Origin: Acidobacteriota bacterium
GTDB taxonomy: Bacteria > Acidobacteriota > Terriglobia > Acidoferrales > UBA7541
Direction: 5' to 3'
NCBI GenBank assembly: GCA_019239815.1
Contig: JAFAZL010000886.1
Location: forward strand, 1-13,464
DNA: 13,464 nt
Positions 1 to 7,924 of the stretch are shown here, in pieces. Below the pieces are notes generated by a model. The model did not search any database and was not told the DNA's origin. It saw nothing but the letters and a program-made list of their open reading frames with translations. Made by a program: the position numbers and the translations under genes. Numbering within the stretch: position 1 is the first letter of the stretch; each line of letters begins with the position of its first letter.

Positions 1-3000
1 AATGGCAGCATCACAGATGCATCGGGAGCCACGGTCTCGAAAGCCGATATAAAAGTTAAGAATCTTGCGACGAATCTGGAAGAGACCGTTTCCAGCAAGG
101 AAGACGGCTCCTTCAGTATCTCGGACCTTCCGATCGGCACCTACGAAGTTAAAGTCTCGCGCGACGGTTTCAAGACAGAAATTTTTTCCAACATTTTGGT
201 TCAAGCCGATCGCAGGACTACCGTCAACGTCAGCCTGCAACCTGGCTCGGTCTCGGCTGAGGTCACCGTGTCCTCGACTCCCCTCCTGAACCAAACTGAC
301 ATCACCAACGGCTATACGTTGAGTTCCGAGTTGATTGAGAGCGCGCCTCTCGGCACCGGCAGCTTCACGCAATTGGCAATTCTCAGTCCGGGAGTAAACG
401 CAGACCTTCTTAGCGGCTCAGGCACGAATGCTGGCCTCGGCAACCAAAACATATTTGCGAACGGACAGCGCGACAGCAGCAACAGCTTCAACGTCAACGG
501 CATCAGTACGAACAATCTTTTCAACGGGAAGTCATCCAGCTCCGTTAGTGCCAATCGCTTTGTCTTGAACACCGGAGAGAACTTCACCGCGGGAGGTGAA
601 GTTCAAACCAGCACGTCGGTTTATAACGCAATCGGTCAAGCGATGGCATCTCCACCGCCGGAAACGATCGAAGAGTTGCATGTCAACTCCTCCATGTACG
701 ATGCCTCCGAGGGAGCGTATAGCGGCGCACATATCTCTTTGCAGACGAAAAGCGGAACCAATGCTTTTCACGGCCAAGCGTACGAATATCACCAGACCGA
801 CGCCTGGAACGCCGCGCCGTTTTTCCGCAATTCCGACCCTACCATCCCTGCCGATCAAAAGGTTCCGACGCTCAAGCGCAATACTTTCGGCGCCACTATC
901 GGGGGCCCGATCCTCAAAGACAAGCTATTCTTCTTTGGCTCCTACCAAGGGCAGCGCGTGCGCGATTTGGACGGCTCGGTGTCTCGCGCCGACGTCCCCC
1001 TCAGTCTGACCGATGATCGAAGCGCGACCGCCATCGCGGCGGTTGCCAACGCTGAGAATCCGAATGGACCATGCGGCGCACCAACAAACCCATGCCTCAC
1101 GGCCGCGAATATAAGCCCCGTGTCTCTCGCGATCTTGAATGCGAAGGTGGCAGGCGGCGCCTATCTATTCCCATCGCCGACGATCGTCGATCCCACTGTG
1201 GCCAGCGCCCAGGGTTATGACGCTCTCGTCCAAGGTCCCGCGACCCAATTCACCGCCGACCAGGCGAACGGCAATGTCGACTATATCTGGAGCGATAAGG
1301 ATCGCATCGCTGGTAAGTATTATTATCAGCGCGATCCGACGGTATCGCCTTTCGGCATTAGCAATACGCTGGGTTTCCCTCAGACCTTGAAGGCCGGCTC
1401 CCAGGTATTTTCCCTCGAAAACACTCGAATCATTTCGCCAAACATGACTTGGACGCAGCGCTTTGGGTTTGTCCGACAACTGGCGTTCGCCAACACGCAG
1501 CAGCAGTTCAAGAACAGCGACTTCGGCATCAGTCTTTTCGGGAACAATACTCTCCCTGGAATCAACATTAATAATGACGACCTAACCAATCTGGGAAATT
1601 CCCTTGGGATTGGTGCCGCCAGTAACTTCGCCAATGCGGGACTCTTTCAGAACTCATTCGAGCCGTCCACCAATCTATTGTGGAATATCGGGCGTCACTC
1701 ACTCGCGCTTGGTTTCCAATGGGACTACAGCCAACTCAACATCCTCAACAAGAATAATGAGGTCGCTTCCATCGGCTTCGATAATTTCTTTGACTTCGCT
1801 CAAGGCAATCTTTGCACGCCGGCCAATGGCTGTTTCTCTGCCAATACCCAACTCTTGAACGGTGCAACTAACCGCTATTATCACGCAAATCAGGTCGGCA
1901 CCTATGTGCAGGACAACATTCGCGTGACTCCCAATCTGACTGTGAACGTAGGATTGCGCTGGGACTGGGATGGGCCATTGGTGGAGAAAAACGGATTGCT
2001 CACCAACTTCTATCCACAAAACTACCAATATGACGCCACCACGGACACGGTCAACAACATCGGATTAGTCGTCGCAGGCAACAACAAAGCTTTTGGAACC
2101 AAGGGCGTCAGTGATTCCACACTAACCGGTCGCCAGTGGGGCTTTGGCCCTCGTGTCGGGGCGGCTTGGAGCCCGTCCTTCCTGAAAAACGTTGTCGTCC
2201 GGACCGGTTTTGGCTTGTACTACGATCGCGGCGAATACTTCACGCTACTCTCTCCAAGTTCCGGTGGAGGCATCAGCGGGCCCTTCGGTGTAACCACCGA
2301 CCAGCCTTTCGTTGTACCTTTCCTGGCGACTGCATCGTCTACATTTCAGGTTCCCTTCGGAACCACTGCTCCGCCTCCGCCTCCGAACAACCTGAACGGC
2401 CTTATTTCTTTGGTGCCCAACATCGCTCAGTTAAAAAACCAGACGACTCCATTTTGCATCGCCACCGGTCAAAGCTTCTGCGGGCCTCTGTTTTTCGGTG
2501 GGTATGACCCCGCTAACAAATTGCCTTACACCGAGAACTGGATGTTCGATGTGCAATGGCAGCCGACAAATAGCATGGTCTTGCGGATTGCCTACATCGG
2601 AAACCACGGCCTTCACGAGCTGCTGCCCGTTCCCTTCAATCAGGCGGGTATCGCGACACCATCCAATCCAATTAATGGCCAAATCTATTCATACGGTTAC
2701 AGCGTCCCTGGCGTCGCTGCGGAATCGGTGCAAACTCTTACCGCAGGATTTCCAACCGGGAACGCTTCTCTTCGAGTGCCCTATATTGGCTACGACCCCA
2801 ATGCCCAGTTTAACGAGGCCAAGGGCGTCTCGAACTACAACGCACTCCAGGTCAACGCCACCAGGCGCGTCGCTCGCGGACTTTCCCTTTTTGGCTCGTA
2901 CACCTGGTCCCACAGCCTCGACGAAGAAAGCGGCGCGCAACTTTTCTACAACGGCAATGACCCTCTGCATCCAAGTACCGGCTACGGAAACTCCGACTTT

Positions 3001-3759
3001 GATCGCCCGCACGTCTTCACAGTCAGCTTTCAATATGACCTTCCGCGGTCGGGCAATTTTCACGGAGTCGCTGATTACGCGCTCAACGGTTGGGGGCTCG
3101 GCGGACTCATAGTGGCCCAGAGTGGTCAGCCTTACAGCGTGATCGATTTCTCGGGTGGCGCGGCAAGCCTATTCTACGGCGGTGGGCAGGATCAGATCAC
3201 TAATCCGATCATTCCCATTGGGGGAGTCGGTGCCAGCGCGAACAATCCGCGGCTGCAAGGCACACTCGGCGTGAACCCGGGGCAGCCCGTCCTCAACGCG
3301 AATGCATTCGGTGTTCCTCTTCTCGCCCCGGGTCAGGACGGCGTGCCCCCATGCGACCCAACAACCGGCGCTTGCGACATCTATGAAACTGGATTCGGTT
3401 CAACTGGTCGAAATATCTTCCGCGGTCCGTTCCAATCGCGCGTCGATATGACCATCTTCAAGACGTTCAAACTGACCGAACGGTTTTCATTGCGCTTCGA
3501 CGCGCAAGCCTTCAACCTCTTCAATCATCCCAGCTTCGATACGCCGACCAACAATGTCAGGTTTAATCCGTTCTTCGGCAATCCGCCGGACTACGTGGGC
3601 ACCAGTCACACGCCATGCTTCACGGAGACCACTGGCGTAGGCGTGCAAGGTGCCTACGCTTGCCCCCCAGGCGCCCCTTCGGGTTCGCAATTGGGGTTGA
3701 TTCAACACACGTTGGGGAGCCCACGGTTCCTGCAAATGGCGCTGCATCTTACGTTCTAA
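1..3759 (+). CDS. TonB-dependent receptor, Oar-like, with carboxypeptidase-regulatory-like N-terminal domain (5' truncated)
   Basis: An outer-membrane beta-barrel transporter or adhesin of the Oar/TonB-dependent type, probably taking up a large substrate such as a glycan or peptide; the substrate cannot be told from sequence. The frame is open from base 1, so the gene starts upstream of the window; the TTG at 196 is internal. About 1252 codons are visible. Codons 1-85 form a carboxypeptidase-regulatory-like (beta-sandwich) domain with DGSFSISDLPIGTYEVKV. Codons ~100-245 are the plug (LAILSPGVN, ANGQRDSSNSFNVNG, VNSSMYDASEGAYSGA). The barrel begins around codon 255, with GGPILKDKLFFFGSYQG at ~301, and ends in the typical terminal Phe (ALHLTF). 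Signal peptide and TonB box are not in view. All ten cysteines fall in five close pairs. This domain order and size are common in Acidobacteriota. The family is certain; the cargo is unknown. Confidence 0.93.
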   Translation, partial: NGSITDASGATVSKADIKVKNLATNLEETVSSKEDGSFSISDLPIGTYEVKVSRDGFKTEIFSNILVQADRRTTVNVSLQPGSVSAEVTVSSTPLLNQTDITNGYTLSSELIESAPLGTGSFTQLAILSPGVNADLLSGSGTNAGLGNQNIFANGQRDSSNSFNVNGISTNNLFNGKSSSSVSANRFVLNTGENFTAGGEVQTSTSVYNAIGQAMASPPPETIEELHVNSSMYDASEGAYSGAHISLQTKSGTNAFHGQAYEYHQTDAWNAAPFFRNSDPTIPADQKVPTLKRNTFGATIGGPILKDKLFFFGSYQGQRVRDLDGSVSRADVPLSLTDDRSATAIAAVANAENPNGPCGAPTNPCLTAANISPVSLAILNAKVAGGAYLFPSPTIVDPTVASAQGYDALVQGPATQFTADQANGNVDYIWSDKDRIAGKYYYQRDPTVSPFGISNTLGFPQTLKAGSQVFSLENTRIISPNMTWTQRFGFVRQLAFANTQQQFKNSDFGISLFGNNTLPGININNDDLTNLGNSLGIGAASNFANAGLFQNSFEPSTNLLWNIGRHSLALGFQWDYSQLNILNKNNEVASIGFDNFFDFAQGNLCTPANGCFSANTQLLNGATNRYYHANQVGTYVQDNIRVTPNLTVNVGLRWDWDGPLVEKNGLLTNFYPQNYQYDATTDTVNNIGLVVAGNNKAFGTKGVSDSTLTGRQWGFGPRVGAAWSPSFLKNVVVRTGFGLYYDRGEYFTLLSPSSGGGISGPFGVTTDQPFVVPFLATASSTFQVPFGTTAPPPPPNNLNGLISLVPNIAQLKNQTTPFCIATGQSFCGPLFFGGYDPANKLPYTENWMFDVQWQPTNSMVLRIAYIGNHGLHELLPVPFNQAGIATPSNPINGQIYSYGYSVPGVAAESVQTLTAGFPTGNASLRVPYIGYDPNAQFNEAKGVSNYNALQVNATRRVARGLSLFGSYTWSHSLDEESGAQLFYNGNDPLHPSTGYGNSDFDRPHVFTVSFQYDLPRSGNFHGVADYALNGWGLGGLIVAQSGQPYSVIDFSGGAASLFYGGGQDQITNPIIPIGGVGASANNPRLQGTLGVNPGQPVLNANAFGVPLLAPGQDGVPPCDPTTGACDIYETGFGSTGRNIFRGPFQSRVDMTIFKTFKLTERFSLRFDAQAFNLFNHPSFDTPTNNVRFNPFFGNPPDYVGTSHTPCFTETTGVGVQGAYACPPGAPSGSQLGLIQHTLGSPRFLQMALHLTF

Positions 3760-3861
3760 GTTCGAACCGACATTCGTCCAACGGCAGAAACACACGGCAA
3801 TCGATGGTTCGAGATTGTAGAGGCAACTGTTGCAGCTCTGCCCAGGACGCAAACACTTTCC

Positions 3862-4269
3862 GTGCCTGCCAGGCTTTATCCAAAGCTGTCCGCCGATCAG
3901 CTGGCTCGTGCTTCGCGATATGGCATTCAACGCACATACGTTTCACTGATGCATCTTTATCGTCAAGGAGAACGTGACACCGACCTCTACATCGTTCTGA
4001 AAGGTTCCCTGCAGACGTTCTGGTTCGACACAGTCGAACGAGAGGAGCGCTTTTACACGCTGGAGCCCGGCGAGTTCAGTGGAGAGCTGAATCTGCTGAA
4101 CCACCGGGAGACCTTGACTGCCGCCCGGGCTCTCGCAGGCAGCAGTATCCTCCGCGTGCCCAGGGAACGGCTTCGCGAATTCCTAAACGCCGATCCTGAA
4201 ATCGGCGAATTGGTGGTCCGGACCATTGCGCAGAAGTGGCAGATTGCGTCTCACAACGCAGCAAGATGA
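3862..4269 (+). CDS. Cyclic nucleotide-binding domain protein, short (possible truncated gene)
   Basis: A 135-residue protein made of a single CAP-like cyclic-nucleotide-binding fold. Visible signatures are RQGERDTDLYIVLKGSLQTF (beta-roll, residues ~34-53), the phosphate-binding-cassette-like GEFSGELNLLNHRETLTAA (~70-88) and the closing helix LREFLNADPEIGEL. The cassette Glu (SGEL) and an Arg (HRET) are present, so nucleotide binding is possible. No HTH follows, so it is not a complete Crp/Fnr regulator. From memory of the family, this domain resembles the N-terminus of cNMP-binding/thioredoxin-reductase fusions in Acidobacteriota; no reductase sequence follows. The gene stops 32 nt before the convergent abiE module, so it may be a remnant cut by insertion of that module. 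The start is GTG at 3862, the only usual start in frame before the domain; no clear Shine-Dalgarno precedes it. It could also be a genuine small regulator. Confidence 0.72.
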   Translation: MPARLYPKLSADQLARASRYGIQRTYVSLMHLYRQGERDTDLYIVLKGSLQTFWFDTVEREERFYTLEPGEFSGELNLLNHRETLTAARALAGSSILRVPRERLREFLNADPEIGELVVRTIAQKWQIASHNAAR

Positions 4270-4301
4270 CGGACGCCGCGCTCAGCGCCATCGCCCGAAG
4301 A

Positions 4302-4889
4302 TTACGGCGCCATTTCCTGCAAACTTCCTCGCACCGAGGCAGGATACTTCAGCGCATACCGATGTAGCTTTTTCCAGTCAATCGACTTCAAATTGAGTTC
4401 GTCAAATGCAGTTGGCAGTCCCTCCTGCCGCTGGAGATAGATCCAGTCGAGGAGCGCCTTTTCCGGTTCCGCAATGCGATACGAACCGTGTCTCGTGCGC
4501 TTCTGTTCGAAACCCCAGTAAAGTTTCTGTCCGATGTGGCGGTAGAGGATGTAAACGGACGGACTGCGGAATTTCCTTGGAAAACCCTTTGTCACGCATG
4601 TCAACGCAGACGGGCTCTGCGTCGAAATTCCCCACTCTGCAAGTGCGGATTCGAGTGAAATGTAGGCATCGGGACGCAGCACTCCGACGAGTTCCCGAGG
4701 CGAGAAGTCGTGGGCCAGCTTGTTCACGTACAGCCGGCGCGAGATGTGCTCCACGAGGCCACGACGCTCCTGCCTCCGCAGCGCGTTTCCTACAACCGCT
4801 TCGGCAATCCCGTAACGGCGCGCGAGTTCGTCCGAGCGCAGCACTGCGGAGCGCGTTGCTTCTTTCCGAAGTGTCTCTGCCCAGTCCAA
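4302..4889 (-). CDS. abiEi: AbiEi-family antitoxin / winged-helix regulator of type IV toxin-antitoxin system
   Basis: A 195-residue protein that in characterised AbiE systems represses the operon and neutralises the nucleotidyltransferase toxin. Residues ~15-57 form a winged HTH (LRSDELARRYGIAEAVVGNA, then RRGLVEHISRRLYV). The C-terminal part has the family signatures DAYISLESALAEWGI (~74-88) and AEPEKALLDWIYL (~138-150). The start is TTG at 4889, preceded at 7 nt by the strong ribosome-binding site AGGGGAGG. A longer reading from 4985 would overlap the upstream toxin gene by 83 nt with a Cys-rich, family-unlike extension, so it is rejected. The gene lies 13 nt downstream of abiEii, so both are on one mRNA. 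This order is the reverse of the usual antitoxin-first arrangement. Length matches the family. It converges with the cNMP-binding gene, and no clear terminator is seen in the 32-nt gap. Confidence 0.88.
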   Translation of the reverse strand: MDWAETLRKEATRSAVLRSDELARRYGIAEAVVGNALRRQERRGLVEHISRRLYVNKLAHDFSPRELVGVLRPDAYISLESALAEWGISTQSPSALTCVTKGFPRKFRSPSVYILYRHIGQKLYWGFEQKRTRHGSYRIAEPEKALLDWIYLQRQEGLPTAFDELNLKSIDWKKLHRYALKYPASVRGSLQEMAP

Positions 4890-4896
4890 GACTGTT

Positions 4897-4904
4897 CCTC
4901 CCCT
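4897..4904 (-). promoter_or_regulatory. Strong ribosome-binding site of abiEi
   Basis: AGGGGAGG on the minus strand, 7 nt before the TTG at 4889. It overlaps the TAG stop of abiEii (4903-4905). It decides the abiEi start and would allow re-initiation by ribosomes finishing the toxin gene. Confidence 0.8.
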
Positions 4905-5691
4905 ACAACCACTGTTCGAACACGATCCGCACTGCCGTCCGCAGAATTTCAAAGTCATCCAGCTCCAGCTCTGCGTACACTTCATCGGGCAAAACTGGTT
5001 TCAGCTCGGCACGACAGGCTTTGGCAGTAAGCCGTGCAATCCGCTCGTTGATCTGGTCCGTGTCCACCTCCCGCCACTTCAGAGCGTCCGCGAGATGCCC
5101 TCTCAGCTGAGCATCGAACTTTGCACCCCGCAGCAGTAGCAAGCGGATGTCGAACGCATCTCTCGCCTTCACCACTCTTCGCGATACAAACGACTGTGCC
5201 TTCTGCAGAAGAAGGTAATCGCGTGAAGCCGCTGGGATGAGTGACGTTTTTCCGTCTGCCTCAATCTCTTCCTTAACGATCTGATGTACAAGAACCGATC
5301 CGCCCATGCGCGTCAAATCCACGGTGAACAATTTCTGTCCGCCTGTTCCCATGACCCACAAACGGAGAAAACTTTGCCCTTCCGTTTCCGGTTCGAAAGT
5401 CACGGTTCCCTTCCCCAGGATTCCGGCCACTTCCTGAAGCCGGATCTCCAGCGCCGCTGTGAGTTCTCTCGCCGTGGGCAAATGATCGACACGGGTCAAT
5501 AGGTCCAGGTCTTTGGAAATTCTCGGACTGCCGTGAAAAAGCACTAGTGTCGCCCCACCGAACAGGACAAAGTGATCCGGTAGTGCGGAAAACAGCGCGA
5601 TTGCCGCTTCTTCCATAAGAACGAGAATTTCAGCCTGGTCCTTCTGCAGGTGCCTTTCGATATACCGGGCAATCCGTTCCTGTATGGTCAT
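4903..5691 (-). CDS. abiEii: AbiEii/AbiGii-family nucleotidyltransferase toxin
   Basis: A 262-residue cytoplasmic nucleotidyltransferase of the AbiEii/AbiGii family. Relatives (MenT group) add nucleotides to tRNA 3' ends or use GTP and block growth; AbiE modules can abort phage infection. The fold's core motif is intact: LFGGATLVLFHGSPRISKDL followed by DLL, residues 43-65, with G45-G46, R57, S59, K60 and the metal-binding acidic pair D61 and D63. The distal family motif is also present: LLLQKAQSF with K164, then KARDAFDI at 175-182. All residues expected for activity are therefore present and it looks functional. The ATG start at 5691 has no good Shine-Dalgarno, in contrast to the downstream antitoxin gene. 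It is the first gene of the pair, behind a sigma70-like promoter and a palindrome. Family assignment is secure; phage defence is inferred. Confidence 0.9.
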   Translation of the reverse strand: MTIQERIARYIERHLQKDQAEILVLMEEAAIALFSALPDHFVLFGGATLVLFHGSPRISKDLDLLTRVDHLPTARELTAALEIRLQEVAGILGKGTVTFEPETEGQSFLRLWVMGTGGQKLFTVDLTRMGGSVLVHQIVKEEIEADGKTSLIPAASRDYLLLQKAQSFVSRRVVKARDAFDIRLLLLRGAKFDAQLRGHLADALKWREVDTDQINERIARLTAKACRAELKPVLPDEVYAELELDDFEILRTAVRIVFEQWL

Positions 5692-5702
5692 TTGCAGAAT
5701 AC

Positions 5703-5714
5703 ACCATATATGGT
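5703..5714. promoter_or_regulatory. Candidate operator of the abiE module (12-bp perfect palindrome)
   Basis: ACCATATATGGT is a perfect inverted repeat lying between the predicted transcription start (~5717) and the abiEii ATG (5691). AbiEi proteins are known to repress their own promoters by binding inverted repeats, so this is the obvious candidate binding site. The role is inferred. Confidence 0.5.
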
Positions 5715-5724
5715 CGTTTTTGAA

Positions 5725-5755
5725 ATTATATTTTTCACTTTATTTTCATTATCAA
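5725..5755 (-). promoter_or_regulatory. Sigma70-type promoter of abiEii-abiEi
   Basis: On the minus strand, TTGATA (5755-5750) and a perfect TATAAT (5730-5725) are separated by 19 bp in a strongly AT-rich stretch (5717-5760). Predicted transcription would start near 5717, leaving a leader of about 26 nt. The spacer is slightly long for sigma70. Confidence 0.6.
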
Positions 5756-6167
5756 CCTTATGTGGTGGAATTCGCTACTATCCTGGCTCTTCCGCACTGG
5801 GCGCCTACCTTAACATAACGCGCATCGACAAAATCCCAGAAATCAATCTCCACGTCCGCGACGCTCTCTCGGTCTCTTCTTCCGCCTCCCTAATCTGGGG
5901 CTTTGGTTCCCCGGAGCCCGCTCGTAGGACGCGCACCAGATCAAAATGGGAAGTGACTAGCGCGCTTGCTTGGCAAGCAGCTGTGCCCGCTCTGCACACT
6001 TTGCGCACACTCGAATAGCCTCCAAATCCGCCGATCGATCCTTCCCGCAAAATGTGCTTCACAACTCACTCTACCGCCCGCCTTTAGAGCTGCGGTTAGA
6101 ATGTGCCCCCGCCCAAAGGTCGGACGATTCTGTTTTTTTACATCTCTTTACAATCCTTTGCGTTGGC
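5756..6167. other. Gene-free stretch between the abiE module and the kinase operon
   Basis: About 410 bp. Reading frames of up to ~120 codons cross it on both strands, but they have low-complexity Arg/Ser/Ala-rich translations, no ribosome-binding site and no family signature I recognise. A short hairpin, GCTTGC-TTG-GCAAGC, lies at 5964-5978 without a T-run. No tRNA, terminal inverted repeats or attachment site could be made out. It may be decayed sequence brought in with the toxin-antitoxin module. Confidence 0.5.
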
Positions 6168-6198
6168 TTGACACATCCTCTTGAAGAATCCTTATAGT
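6168..6198 (+). promoter_or_regulatory. Candidate sigma70 promoter of the kinase-regulator-phosphatase operon
   Basis: A perfect -35 TTGACA (6168-6173) is followed after 19 bp by TATAGT (6193-6198); shifting the -10 by one base gives TTATAG with 18 bp. The predicted start is near 6205, about 37 nt before the kinase ATG. It is divergent to the abiE promoter. Confidence 0.55.
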
Positions 6199-6241
6199 TT
6201 CCTCAGGTGCGGTAAGTCGACCGAATAGGTGAGTCTCAAAA

Positions 6242-7924
6242 ATGTCTAAGAAGTGGCGATTGACGGAACGCACTCGGACCTTGCTGACGCTGGAGTTCGC
6301 CATCGTGCTGCCAGCGGCCGCTCTGCTCGGTTTCAGTATCTGGAACTTGAAGCATATCCAGCGCTCGGAGGCAGTCGAGGCGGCCATTAGGCGCGATTTT
6401 GCGCAAGTGCTCTACGTTGCGGAAAAGAAGTCTTGGCACAAGGCCTACGACTTGGTCACCCCGGTTCGCCAGACTTTTCCTGACTCCGCAGAAGACCACG
6501 TACTCGTCAAAGACAAGCTGAAAGACATTCTCTTAGGCCACCCCGAGTTTGCGTACGCCTTGATTTACGACAAGCAGAAAAATCTGCTGGTGAGCCGTGC
6601 GCAGCCGGGCCGCGATGATGACGAGGAATTCTGCGCGATCCAGCAGGAGTCCATCAATGCGATGTCGGGCTGGTTACGGGCGGAGGCCTCGACGTTGGCG
6701 GCGCGTGTTCGCGCGATGCAGAAAGAAGATGAGTTCGTAGCATTCGAGGGTGGGTGGGTGCTCGGAGAGAATCAGCACACCTACTGGAACATTGCTTATT
6801 TTATCCCTCCCGGTGTTTCGAAGGATCGGGTGGTGCTCGGCGCTGTTGCTTTTGATAGTAGCTACCTGCGTAAGACCTTCCTTCCCGCGCTGATGAAGGA
6901 TGTTTTGACCAGCAAAAATGGCGTGTTGATGGCTGAAGAGAATCCGCCGGTCATGATGATCCACTCCTCCCAAGACCCCACACCGTGGGTGATGTCAGGA
7001 AACTGGGACGGAGCTAAGGCGGAAGCGGAGAGGACTTTTGAGTGGGCTTTTCCCAATTTGACCATGGCCATCAAATATCAGGGAGTGACCGTCGCAGACA
7101 TGGGATCAAGATTCGCTCGAAATAACTACATTATTTTGGGGGCGCTCTCGGTCTTCATGATCGGAGGAATCTGGCTGACGTATCGCAACATTTCGCGAGA
7201 AATGAATCTCGCGAGATTGAAATCCGATTTCGTAGCAAATGTCTCGCACGAGTTGCGCACGCCGCTGGCTCTGATCCGTCTCTACGCCGAAACGTTGGAA
7301 CTTGGGCGCCTAAGTTCCCAGGAAAAATACCAGGAATATTTTCGGATCATCCGGGAGGAGAGTGAACGCTTGACCGCACTGATCAACAATATTCTGGACT
7401 TCTCGAGAATTGATGCGGGACGGAAGGAATACGAGTTCCGGGAGACCAACCTGGCTGAACTTGTGCATTCGACTCTCGAGTCCTACCGCTTCCAAATCCA
7501 ACAAAACGGTTTCGGCTTCGAGGAGCAAATTTCTTCCGACATCCCGCCGGTAAAGGTGGACCGCGAAGCGATCGCACGTTCCCTGCTGAATCTGGTGAAC
7601 AATGCGCTGAAGTATTCGAAAGACCAAAAGTACATCGGTGTGAGTTTGTATCGCGTCAACGGCTCTGTGAATCTTGAAGTCCGGGACCGCGGCATTGGCA
7701 TTGCGGCCAGTGAGCACGAAAAAATCTTCGAGAAGTTTTACCGCTGCGGCGATCCGCTTGTCCACAACGTTAAGGGGTCCGGACTGGGTCTGTCGCTCGT
7801 CCGGCACATCGTGCGGGCGCACGGCGGAGAGGTGCTGGTAGAGAGCAGTCCAGACAAAGGTAGTAAATTTACGATTGCTTTACCGCTGGATCCTCTTTCA
7901 CAAACTGGAGAGGCAATCGCATGA
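6242..7924 (+). CDS. Membrane-bound sensor histidine kinase (HisKA-HATPase_c)
   Basis: A 560-residue inner-membrane sensor kinase that autophosphorylates on His and passes the phosphate to the regulator encoded next. TM1 is at ~14-35 and TM2 at ~297-315, enclosing a ~260-residue periplasmic sensor (39-293) that I cannot assign to a named sensor family. No HAMP domain is evident; about 20 residues link TM2 to the dimerisation helix. The H-box is SHELRTPL with phospho-acceptor H336. The ATP-binding domain is complete: N-box NLVNNALKYS (N454), G1 DRGIGI (D482), F-box FEKFYR and G2 GSGLGLSLV (from G512). The ATG at 6242 has a good ribosome-binding site, AGGTGAG, 8 nt upstream. The TGA overlaps the regulator's ATG by 4 nt (ATGA), so the two are translationally coupled. 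Fully intact; the stimulus is unknown. Confidence 0.93.
   Translation: MSKKWRLTERTRTLLTLEFAIVLPAAALLGFSIWNLKHIQRSEAVEAAIRRDFAQVLYVAEKKSWHKAYDLVTPVRQTFPDSAEDHVLVKDKLKDILLGHPEFAYALIYDKQKNLLVSRAQPGRDDDEEFCAIQQESINAMSGWLRAEASTLAARVRAMQKEDEFVAFEGGWVLGENQHTYWNIAYFIPPGVSKDRVVLGAVAFDSSYLRKTFLPALMKDVLTSKNGVLMAEENPPVMMIHSSQDPTPWVMSGNWDGAKAEAERTFEWAFPNLTMAIKYQGVTVADMGSRFARNNYIILGALSVFMIGGIWLTYRNISREMNLARLKSDFVANVSHELRTPLALIRLYAETLELGRLSSQEKYQEYFRIIREESERLTALINNILDFSRIDAGRKEYEFRETNLAELVHSTLESYRFQIQQNGFGFEEQISSDIPPVKVDREAIARSLLNLVNNALKYSKDQKYIGVSLYRVNGSVNLEVRDRGIGIAASEHEKIFEKFYRCGDPLVHNVKGSGLGLSLVRHIVRAHGGEVLVESSPDKGSKFTIALPLDPLSQTGEAIA

Noticed and set aside
196..3759. TTG at 196 as the start of the TonB-dependent receptor
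   Set aside because: The frame is open to base 1 and encodes the conserved carboxypeptidase-regulatory-like domain, so the start lies outside the window.
3760..3861. In-frame, stop-free stretch joining the receptor stop codon to the cNMP-binding gene, suggesting read-through or a fused protein
   Set aside because: Thirty-four codons without a stop is expected fairly often by chance at this base composition, and the receptor ends in a proper terminal Phe.
4302..4985. Longer reading of the AbiEi antitoxin starting at 4985 on the minus strand
   Set aside because: It would overlap the toxin gene by 83 nt with a Cys-rich extension unlike the family; the TTG at 4889 has an excellent ribosome-binding site.
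5964..5978. Hairpin GCTTGC-TTG-GCAAGC as a tRNA arm or terminator
   Set aside because: No cloverleaf can be built around it and no T-run follows; the loop is only 3 nt.
5650..6018. 122-codon plus-strand frame beginning inside abiEii
   Set aside because: Starts antisense within a secure gene, lacks a ribosome-binding site and has a low-complexity C-terminal half.
5805..6062. 85-codon minus-strand reading frame in the gene-free region
   Set aside because: GTG start without a ribosome-binding site, Arg/Glu-rich translation with no recognised family; overlaps a similar-length frame on the other strand.
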